Positions 23,467 to 32,681 of a stretch of 46,568 nt of DNA are shown piece after piece. The stretch spans positions 1 to 46,568 of the forward strand of contig JAWQRO010000246.1 in assembly GCA_033557835.1 (NCBI GenBank), in the 5' to 3' direction. Each line of letters opens with the position of its first letter. The stretch's first letter is position 1. A program made the position numbers and the translations under genes. The DNA is from Helochares maculicollis. Its lineage: Eukaryota; Arthropoda; Insecta; Coleoptera; Hydrophilidae. The notes under the pieces are model-generated. The model had not been told where the DNA came from and made no database searches. It was given only the letters and a program-made list of their open reading frames with translations.

Positions 23467-25626
23467 ATGAATTGCTCCAAAAAACTTATAATCAAAAACT
23501 TCCAAGGAACACCTGACCTGTGTCCAAACTACAAAGAAAAGCAGCTAAGCCAACTGGAGAATGCTGTGACAACAATTTATAATAATCAGCAACTGAATAT
23601 TGCCTATGAGGAACTTTATAGGTCAGTAGAAAATTTGTGTACTTATAATCTAAAAGAACGATTATACGAAAATCTCTATACGATTGTTGAAAATTACCTA
23701 AAGAGCAAAATTGATTCGCTCAAGTTAGAAACTGCTGGTTTCCTACACGTCTTGAACAACCTGTGGGTCGCCTATTGCAAACAGTCCAAATTAATAAACA
23801 ACATTTACCTATACTTAGATCGTACTATCATAAATGATAAACACTTGCGTAATTCCATTTGGACCATGAATTTAACACTCTTCAAAACTAACATAATATT
23901 AAACTCAGCAATAACAGGTCACCTATTGGATGACATCCTGGAATTGATAGATAAAGAACGTCAAGGCATTTATGTAGATCGTATTCTACTGAAATCCGTT
24001 ATCGAAATGTTAATTGAGTTACAAATATATGATGAAATCCTATCCTCTAAGTTCCTACACGTAACGGACAATCTATACAAAGAAGAGAGCATACAGCTAA
24101 TGGAAAATTTTAACATCACTACTTACCTATTGTATGTACAAAGACGGCTACACGAAGAAGAAGACAGGATTAAATCCTACCTACACAAATCCACAGAAAA
24201 ATCCCTGATGGACATCCTGAAATGCCGCCTATTAAAAGAACACCTAGCTAACATTTTAGACAAAGGCGTAGACGAACTTGTTGAAAACAACATGACAGAA
24301 GAACTAGCCACCTTATACAATCTCCTGGAGCAAATCAGCAATGGTCATGTGGAACTTTGCAAAGTCTTCAGTGCATACCTCATAAAAACAGGAAAATGCA
24401 TGGTACAAAACCCAGAAAAAGATAAATTTATGGTCGAAAGTCTACTTAATTTCAAAGATAAAATTGACAACATCATAATGAAGAGCTTTCAGAACAACAC
24501 AAAGTTCCTCGATGGCGTCAGAAACTCCTTCAAGTTTTTCATCAACCAACGCCACAATAAGCCTGCCGAACTCCTAGCCAAATTTGTTGACAGCCAATTA
24601 CGCAGCAAAAATAGCGAAGAAGATATCGAGAAGATTCTGAACAAAGTTATGGTCATATTTCGCTTCATTCAAGGCAAAGATATTTTCGAAGCCTTTTACA
24701 AGAAAGACTTGGCCAAACGCCTCCTGGTTGGCAAATCGGCCAGCCAAGATGCGGAAAACAGCATGATCAGCAAGTTGAAGCTGGAGTGTGGTTCCGGGTT
24801 TACCGCAAAACTAGAAGGAATGTTTAAAGATATTCGGTTGAGCCAGGATCTAAATGCCTCTTTCAAGCAGCATCTTATGAATGCGCACAACAACACCGAT
24901 TTCACAGCCGAAATGAACATAAATGTATTAACAACCGGCTATTGGCCTACGTTCCCTACATTTGATATAAACCTCCCGGAAGAAATGGTCAATTACCAAA
25001 GCGTTTTTCAGAAGTTCTACGTTTCGACCTACAGCGGACGCAAACTGCAATGGCAACCCAATTTGGGGTTTTGCATCCTGAAAGCGAATTTCCCTAATGG
25101 GATGAAAGAACTGCAAGTGTCGCTCTTCCAAACAATCATCCTATTGCTGTTCAATACAAGCGATGAAATTTCATACAAAGACATAAGCGAAACAACAAAT
25201 TTGGAAGTCAATGAACTGAAACGTACACTACAATCTCTGGCTTGTGGAAAATCAAGAGTGTTACTTAAAGTTCCTAAAGGCAAAGATGTAGGAGATGAAG
25301 ATTCTTTTGTTTTTAATGGAGACTTTACTGAAAAATTGTTTCGTGTTAAAATCAACCAAGTGCAACTCAAAGAGACCATTGAGGAGCAGCAAGCTACCGA
25401 AGAAGCAGTTTTGCATGATAGGCAGTACCAGATTGATGCGGCTATTGTTAGGATCATGAAGCAGAAGAAAGTACTATCACACAATTTGCTTATCAATGAG
25501 CTATATAACATTCTTGATATTCCTGTTAAGCCTATGGATTTCAAAAAGAGAATTGAACAACTTATTGATAGGGAGTATATTGAACGCGACAAAGAAAATG
25601 GAAATTTTTATAGATATGTTGCTTAG
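23467..25626 (+). CDS. Cul4: Cullin-4, single-exon gene
   Basis: Scaffold of the CRL4 ubiquitin ligase, which joins DDB1-DCAF substrate receptors to the RING protein Roc1. One uninterrupted 719-residue frame. The start is the first ATG after an in-frame TAA about 21 bp upstream. Residues 4-11 (SKKLIIKNF) equal the DDB1-contacting N-terminal segment of CUL4; residues 12 to about 380 form the cullin helical repeats and are well diverged. The cullin homology domain is highly conserved: GKDIFEAFYKKDLAKRLLVG, SGRKLQW, RTLQSLACGK and KLFRVKINQ. The C-terminal winged helix holds IVRIMKQKK, with K665 as the expected Nedd8 site (K705 of human CUL4A). It ends FYRYVA, close to the human YHYVA. The 40-residue vertebrate N-terminal extension is absent. 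Every other complete gene here has introns, so this may be a retrocopy. AATAAA lies at 25826. Confidence 0.95.
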   Translation: MNCSKKLIIKNFQGTPDLCPNYKEKQLSQLENAVTTIYNNQQLNIAYEELYRSVENLCTYNLKERLYENLYTIVENYLKSKIDSLKLETAGFLHVLNNLWVAYCKQSKLINNIYLYLDRTIINDKHLRNSIWTMNLTLFKTNIILNSAITGHLLDDILELIDKERQGIYVDRILLKSVIEMLIELQIYDEILSSKFLHVTDNLYKEESIQLMENFNITTYLLYVQRRLHEEEDRIKSYLHKSTEKSLMDILKCRLLKEHLANILDKGVDELVENNMTEELATLYNLLEQISNGHVELCKVFSAYLIKTGKCMVQNPEKDKFMVESLLNFKDKIDNIIMKSFQNNTKFLDGVRNSFKFFINQRHNKPAELLAKFVDSQLRSKNSEEDIEKILNKVMVIFRFIQGKDIFEAFYKKDLAKRLLVGKSASQDAENSMISKLKLECGSGFTAKLEGMFKDIRLSQDLNASFKQHLMNAHNNTDFTAEMNINVLTTGYWPTFPTFDINLPEEMVNYQSVFQKFYVSTYSGRKLQWQPNLGFCILKANFPNGMKELQVSLFQTIILLLFNTSDEISYKDISETTNLEVNELKRTLQSLACGKSRVLLKVPKGKDVGDEDSFVFNGDFTEKLFRVKINQVQLKETIEEQQATEEAVLHDRQYQIDAAIVRIMKQKKVLSHNLLINELYNILDIPVKPMDFKKRIEQLIDREYIERDKENGNFYRYVA

Positions 25627-25825
25627 ACATTGATTTTGTATGCCAAACAATTTATTCTTTTGTGACTAGATTTTAATGCAAGCTTAAAATTAAGGCCCAT
25701 GGTTTTTGGTTTCAACATTGTTTATCTGTTTAAGTGTAGTATTTTTGTTTACCTGATTTTGTTCTGATTGTTTTGTTATTTATAAGTTGTTAGGAATTAT
25801 ACTTCATATTATTTATAAAAGATTA

Positions 25826-25831
25826 AATAAA
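25826..25831 (+). terminator. Poly(A) signal of Cul4
   Basis: AATAAA about 200 bp after the Cul4 stop codon. Confidence 0.5.
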
Positions 25832-26508
25832 TCGTTCTTTGCAGCTTACTAGTTTTTATTAGTTTTTTTAAATAATTAAAATTAGTAGCACCAGTTATTT
25901 CCCTTGCTAAGTTTGTATATATTTTGGTTGTACTTATCATGATGATTTAATGGAGTATGTGCATGATTTTTATCTTAAAAATTCATAAGTTCTTTTGAGT
26001 CTTCTCAGTAAATAGTGATAAATGGGCCCTGGATTGGCATATTAGGAGCACTGCTCTGCTGTGACATATCATTGGTGTTCAGTTATCCATTAAAATTATT
26101 TCTATGTTTATAGTTGAACTGTAACAGGTCTACAATGTTGAATTCTTGCTCTAGAATAGGCTAATCCTCTTAAATATGAAATAGATATAAAGTCTTATTT
26201 GATAATTTATTCTCTACAATTTGAGTAATAAACAGTTCGTGTCAACATTTATAGATGAATATGGCCTTTTCTGGTTCTAAATTCTATTTATTGAATTACC
26301 TTACAAAATTGGCTTGATTTTAAAATTATAGCACACAAAAAAGGAACATCGTATATATTAAAAAGCTATTTTACCAGAATGCATTTTTTTGACGAAATAT
26401 ATTTTCTGATGTAATATGAATTTATATCAAAAACATACAACATTATATCATCAATGTACAATTTTATAATTGTATTTGCAATATATTGTCATAACCATGA
26501 CATTTATA
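25832..26508. other. Intergenic stretch, no recognised gene
   Basis: AT-rich sequence between the Cul4 3' end and the mariner. It ends in the TA (26507-26508) used as the mariner target site. Nothing else recognised. Confidence 0.5.
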
Positions 26509-27405
26509 TTAGGTGCGCAACTAAGTTCTCGCCGTTTATCAATAGAGGACTTTAGCAGCAAGAAGTACTTGCTTCAGAATTAGGAGTTACCCGCCAAGCC
26601 ATTTCCAAGCAATTGTTGGGAATGATTCAAAAGCAAGGAACTTGGGTTCCTTATGATTTGAAGCCAAGGGATGTTGAACGTCGTTTTTTTTTGCCTGTGA
26701 ACAACTGCTCCAGCGGCAAAAAAGGAAGGGTTTTCTTCATCGCATCGTGACGAGTGATGAAAAATGGATTCATTACAGCAACGCAAAGAAAAGAAAGTCA
26801 TGAGAACTGCCCAGTCATGCTTCTACGTCTTCGGCTCGGCCAAATATTCACGCTGCGAAGGTTATGCTGTGTATTTGGTGGGACCAGGCCGGTGTTATTT
26901 ATTATTTAGTGTTGAAACCGAACAAAACTATCACTGGGGAACGGTATCGACTTATTTGATGCAATAGAGCCGAGCACTACACGAAAAACGGCCATAATAT
27001 GAGAAGAGGCACGAAAAAGTGATTCTACAGCATGACAACGCTCGCCCTTACGTTGCCAAACACGTTAAAACCTACCTGGGAACGCTCAAATGGGAAGTCC
27101 TACCCCACCCACCATATTCTCCAAATATTGCGCCGTCCAATTATTACTTATTCCATTCGATGGCACATGGTCTGGCTGATCAGCAGTTCCGCTCATATGA
27201 AGACATCAAAAAATGACTTGATTCATGGATAGCCTCAAAAGATGAACAGTTTTACCGTAACGGTATTGGTGCTCTGCCAGAAAGATGGGAAAAAGTTGTA
27301 GCTAGCGATGGGCAATACTTTAAATGATTCATTTGTAACCATGTTTTTACAATAAAGTTGCATTTTCATAAAAAAAAAACAGCGAGAAGTTAGTTGCGCA
27401 CCTAA
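26509..27405 (+). mobile_element. Mariner with intact ends, N-terminally deleted transposase pseudogene
   Basis: An 897-bp element bounded by inverted repeats of about 29 bp starting TTAGGTGCGCAACTAA, with two mismatches between ends and TA duplications at 26507-26508 and 27406-27407. The transposase begins only at the second helix-turn-helix (LASELGVTRQAISKQL); some 80 N-terminal residues are missing compared with full mariners (about 1.3 kb). It continues KQGTWVPYDLKPRDVERR, VTSDEKWIHYSNAKKRKS (first catalytic Asp), LQHDNARPYVAKHVK (second) and APSNYYLF, where the third catalytic Asp is Asn. A T-run near 26690 and other shifts break the frame. It is dead itself, but the ends could still be moved by a related enzyme. 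Confidence 0.92.
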
Positions 27406-27439
27406 TATTTTGAGGGACATTTTTCATATTTCAATTAAA

Positions 27440-30400
27440 TCAATCTCGTCCAACTTGATGTGTATTTTCTGGCCTGTCTATGCGACAAATTGTATCAGCC
27501 ACATTAAAATATCCAATATATTCTACGTCTTTTGGTGTTGTGTCTATATGGTAATGTCCTGCTTCGTTGTGGTCACTAAAGCTGTGAAAATGTTGTACTC
27601 TTAGATCTAAGTCCTGGAAATAGAAGTTGTTTGAAAAATTATTTATTTAATTATAATTTATAAAATTCATTCCTTACTGGATCAGTTGAGACTAATGTTC
27701 CGACAGCTATAAGAGGGGTAGACATTTCATAAAAATGCAGCCAATTGTTAACATCTTCATCTGTTTTTAAAGGTGTGGCTGAGAAGTCATCCATTATATG
27801 CTGTTTCACTTTTCCATTGTTTACAACAAATGCGCCTCCCAGTCCTGTTAAATAATTTATCTCAGTAAACATTTTCTAAATGTCATAAACAACTCCAAAG
27901 ATATATGTTGTGATCTTTTTCAAGTGAACTAACGTTTTACATATAGATATGCGATTGTTTTGTGTCATTAATCAATTGTTAGTAAGTATTAAGTTGTTGA
28001 AAGCAGCAAAAGTTGTACTTTGCCTACTCAACAGGCGATTACTTTCTTTCTAGATTTGCGTACTGTGTTTTTACTTAACCTCTTAGTGACTAAATTTACT
28101 TTAGATTAAAACAAAATGTGAAAATAAAAACATCAGAATATATAACAGATATGATACATATATTTTCTTGATTGAAGCAGAACTATTTTAATGGTTTATA
28201 AAAAAATTAAACACAATCTTTGATAAAAAACCATTTGTAATTAATTTATGGTAAGAATAATTTCTATTGAATCGTATATTTTTAGAAGGAAGGATTGTTG
28301 TTGAGTCCATTTGATTTTTTTCTCATGTAATTCTTAAAAAGCTAACGATAAACAAGGTTCACTTTGTTTTAATATTAGTTGTTTTTCCTTTCTTACATAC
28401 AGATTTTGCTATCTAAGTGTGTAATTCCATGCAACTCATTTAGCACATCTTTACTATTAGAATATATTTAAAAATGAAACATCGATTCAATTTTCTTGAA
28501 TTAAAATGGATTCGGTGGTATGATATTAAAGTATACTGTAAATTCATATCTCTTCTAAGTTTTCACAATTTATGGGCATTCTACTTCAGAAGCTTTTAAA
28601 TTTTTATCTCTTTTCTTCACATAAGTTGGTGGATTGTCACCATGCTTGCTACATAGATTCATCTGTTGGCAAATTCATTTTATAAAAACACTGTCAATAA
28701 CTATTTCTTTGGCATCAACAGTTCGTTTGCCCTTCTTTCTCACAACTTTAAACCCGAGCAATGTCAGCTCAGGGAATCTTAATGCAAATTGTGGCTAAAA
28801 CTGAAAATCCAGTTGTCACAAAATAATAGGTGACCCATTTTTTATGTTTGCAATTAGTTAAAAATCAATATTTGTGCTTGCACTTATATATGAATAGTTT
28901 GTCTATTTTTCTCACATATATTTCGAAAATATCACGTTTATTAGTATTGTAAATGACAAATATTTTACAGCCTTATTCTTATGGGTTATTAGCCACACAC
29001 TATTTCAAACTTGAAGTACAGCATTTATTCATGGATGCAAAGAACCTGTTTTTGAGGAATTCTCAAATATTTTGATTTCAGGTGATCGAGTAATAGTCTA
29101 TTTTTGTATAACTTATCTCTGAGAAAATAGTTTCTCAGTATAGTTATTCAATTCCAAAAACAATTTTATTTCTTTTCATTTATTGCTATTGATATCTGCA
29201 ATGGGCACTTTTTGTTCAGTATATACATGATCTCGATAAATCAAAAATTAACTATCTTGTTTAAATTTTGTTGTGTAGTGTATAAATTACTTTGTTTTAC
29301 AAGGTGACCTAAATTTTAATCATGGAAAAAACTAACACTTTCATTCCTGAGTGTTACGTAATACTGCTAAACCAATCTGGTATAAGTCCAATACTTTAAT
29401 TTTTTTATTTCAAGTTATTCCTGGTCCTATAAAACTTTCATCTATGAATATTTCCATTATTTTGTAATTCTTCATGGCTTGGCTTTCTTTCCAATTCTTT
29501 ACTAGTCTCAATTTCTGATTCCAAGTTCATCCTAGCAGCATTATTTTTGAAAACTATTATGCTTCATCATTCACATTCAAGTTTTGACCTCCCCTTTCCT
29601 ATGACATTTGTTTGGTTTGTATGGAAACAACTGCAGATAGCTTTACTTTTTCCATAAAATATCGAAGGATCCATAATTACATTCAAAACAATTAGAATAG
29701 AAACAAATAAAAAGTGTATAAATTAGTAATTTATCTATTCATTGCTTGCTCTCGCACATTAGCAATACAATGAATATTCTCCAAAATTCTTTTAAAAATA
29801 CTCTACTTACCTCCGAGTTTACTATCAATACTTTGACACTTTACTTTACATGCAACACTAACAGATGGCAGAACATTGTTATTTCTTAAGATAGGAATAT
29901 ACTAAATATATGACTATGGCTTGAAAAATATTTTTCCTACTTGCATATAATTGAATTTGCAGTATCCAGCATAGGAAGTTGAAGACTTTAATGTGAATTG
30001 CCCTAACACTATTGACTTACAGCTAATTTTAGGATTGCTTAATATACATACCCACAACTTTATCGCCATAATGTTTCTGAAGTGTTGTTCTAATACTGGT
30101 AACAAAATCGTTGGACCCAGTTCTTTGCTTTACATGCACTTTCAACACCTGTGTTTTAAAATGTTTTATTGACCAAACAACTATTAATTCACTTATTGAA
30201 ATATGAAAAATTACTTACTTCCCCTGTAATTCCCTTTGAAACAAATAAATTTGCCAGTAGGGCACATCTAGTTTCATTTTTTGGGATGCTCTTTTGGCCA
30301 TACCCATTTGAGGCTTTATTTAATATTCCAATTACTGATTGTTGGTTGATTTCATCTTCATTAACATATAAGTTGTATATTCCCTAATAAATATTTTCAA

Positions 30401-30961
30401 TTTTCATTTAGTTTTCACAAACTCCTTTCTTCGCCATTTTCTTAAATTGTAAACAAATGTTAGAACAATTTTTACCTCACAGTTCATGCCAGCCCAAGGA
30501 AATGGACCAGCTCCTGCCCCTATTATAAAGGCTGATTTCATTTGCAGGATCTCTGGTAATTTTTTTAGATCATATATTTTGTCACGTTGTACCGTTGGTA
30601 TCAAAAAGGGAGGTCCTCCTAGGTCTATGATAGTTGAGTGCCCACTGAAACCTATAAATACATTCATTTTATCGGTATCACATTTAGTTATTCAAGAAGT
30701 ATTAATATTTAAAATGGGTTTACTTATACCTGGACATGCTAAATTAAATGGTGGTTTGGTCAAATCAGGACAATTCACAACTTCTACTGTTACTTTTTTG
30801 AAATTACTTGGTAATCCCTCACTGAGAACTGAAAAGATAACACAGAATGTACTTTATAATATAAAGTATTAATTGAAAATATTACCATTTTTTACCTCAT
30901 TCAACGGAGGTACAAATAATTTCTTTTTCTCAAAAGGTAATGTTGAGTAGTCTAAAGCCAT
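27440..30961 (-). CDS. C11orf54: C11orf54-family ester hydrolase (DUF1907)
   Basis: Homologue of human C11orf54/PTD012, a zinc-containing esterase of unclear physiological substrate. Seven exons: 30886-30961, 30730-30828, 30476-30651, 30219-30383, 30052-30148, 27678-27844 and 27440-27613. Together they give 954 nt, 317 residues (human 315). The first donor is taken at 30885 (G|GTAATA) because this alone keeps frame and gives FVPPLNEVKNVLSEGLPSNF like the human N-terminus. Conserved blocks are VVNCPDLTKPPF, GAGAGPF, CALLANLF, HYGDKVVGLGGAF and NNWLHFYEM. The zinc histidines of PTD012 correspond to H268, H270 and H280 in QHFHSFSDHNEAGHYHID. About 15-18 residues after GAGAGPF are shorter than in human. 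Intron six (2.2 kb) contains a piggyBac-like remnant, and a mariner begins 34 bp after the stop. Confidence 0.93.
28440..29180 (-). mobile_element. piggyBac-like transposase remnant
   Basis: On the minus strand, broken frames give LCIHE*MLYFK, then KIFVIYNTNKRDIFEIYVRKI, and further down SKHGDNPPTYVKKRDKNLK followed by ASEVECP and IVKT. The order recalls piggyBac transposases: LSxDExMxxFKGR, then KWGxKxFxLCxxxGYxxxFEIYxGK, then the KKxGKxxxVxCPxxVxxYNxxMGGVD segment. The frame is interrupted by many stops and the GGVD motif is lost. No terminal repeats or TTAA duplications were located. It lies in intron six of the C11orf54 gene, in sense orientation to it. Confidence 0.45.
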
Positions 30962-32681
30962 TTTTCTAGAACATACGAAACAAGTTTAGATATGATTCTA
31001 TATCAACAGGTATTTAAAGAAAATATCAAGTGAGAACTTTTCCTGCGCTGCACATTATTTTTTAAATAAATTTAAGTAATTAAGAAGATGCCGTTGCAAC
31101 AAACTAGAAATTATTGTAAATGTTGACTATAGCGAGATAATCTACTCATTAATATTCCAATTTGCAACGGCCTTAAAAAAGGTACACAAATTGAAAGTTG
31201 TTTCCTCCTATATATCCCCTAGTTTGTACTTTTAAAAGCGCAAGCGAATCATCAAAATGAACTAGAACTAGCGCAACCGCTAAGGGGTAAAACTTCGTTT
31301 TACCATATGGTGAAGTGTAAAGAAGGAAAAGTTAAGAACACTTACCCGCTAATACAGTTTCCCGAAAAATATAATCTCTTATGGAGTTCAATAATTAAGT
31401 GAAATACTTATATTTGCTCAAAAGTTAACGAATTACCAAAATTAATAAAAATGCAGCTTGTGTTCGTAACACTGTGAAAGGTTAAGAAGTTTATCGCTAA
31501 TTATTTAATCAACCATTTTATGCTCGAACGATTTATGTTCTTAATTGCAGTGTAGGTCAAAAGAGATAGGAGTCTTTATCTATGGTACAAAATATTATCT
31601 ACTGCTTTTATAAAAAATATTTTTATTTTAACTGGAGTGCTGAGAGAATGTTGTCATTATATTTTAACCACAATAACAGGATAGTCCGCGAAGTTTGAAT
31701 GTAGCAGAAAAATAAATAGAGGGAATTATTTTATTGATTAGATATCAAATCTTATTTAAAAAAAATCGATAATTGACATAGCTGAAATTTTACTATATGG
31801 CAAGGTATTCAATGCCCTTTTAGTAGTTGCGTTAGACAACCCGCTACACATATAATCCATAGGAAAGGCTGCCCTTTGATCCATAGATATTTGAATAAAT
31901 TTGCGGTTTATATTGAAACATTTGATAGGTCTAACGGGGACCAAAATTATTGTATTATTAAGTTAAATCAACGCGTATTTACTACTGTTCATTTGATCTG
32001 TTTTCATTGATTAAATTTGCTTGTTACCGCGTTTTAATAGCGTTCATGACGTAATCAAAACACCTACATTGACTGTTGTACAAGATTCTTTTAATTTAAT
32101 CAGAAAGGGACATTTTAAAAGTAAATGCAATGTAGTAAAAAGAGAAACTTGGTTTTTGTGCTTAATACGCTGTATATATTGCACCAAATTTATTACTAGA
32201 GAAACAATGATTCAATTAACAATCGAATTAACACTTTCTTAAAAATATTTCATTTGATATTAGGCATTAAAATTAAGTAATAAAATGATACGACACATTA
32301 TGATTATAACAGTATTTATTTTGGTAACACTATAGATTTTGTTTCAACAATCTATTATTCAGCTTAATTTTATTCATAACATATCTTATATAATTGAAGT
32401 TAAGCCCATTTGATTCTATGGTGCTCAAATGAATATAGTTAAGATCTAATTATATAATAGTTTTAAAGTAATAACAATGTAAAGTTATTAAACATTTAGA
32501 CATGTAGCTGTAAACATATAGTAATGTTGAAATTTATATTGGATACTAGCTATCGCATTGAGCTTCAAGTTTACAACCGGCAACCTTAAAAGCTACATAA
32601 CCTTATTTTATACATAAACATTGGGCAGTGTGCGATTAGTAAACGATTACAGTATTAGGAAGTCTAAAAATTTAGTGCATA
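30962..32681. other. Divergent intergenic region between C11orf54 and Prp31
   Basis: The two genes start head to head 1.7 kb apart, so promoters for both should be here. Slightly GC-richer patches near 31200-31310 and 32560-32660 are the likeliest promoter or leader sequence. No recognisable core element or gene was found. Confidence 0.45.

Noticed and set aside
24696..25592. Minus-strand frames up to 187 codons within Cul4
   Set aside because: Shadows of a strongly conserved cullin coding sequence; no splice or family support.
30404..30460. Read-through extension of C11orf54 exon three
   Set aside because: The continued frame (KIVLTFVYNLRKWRR) has no homology and the donor GAG|GTAAAA restores the family sequence in the next exon.
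31756..32242. Short frames in the C11orf54-Prp31 intergenic region
   Set aside because: No splice context, no recognisable domain, and composition equal to the AT-rich background.
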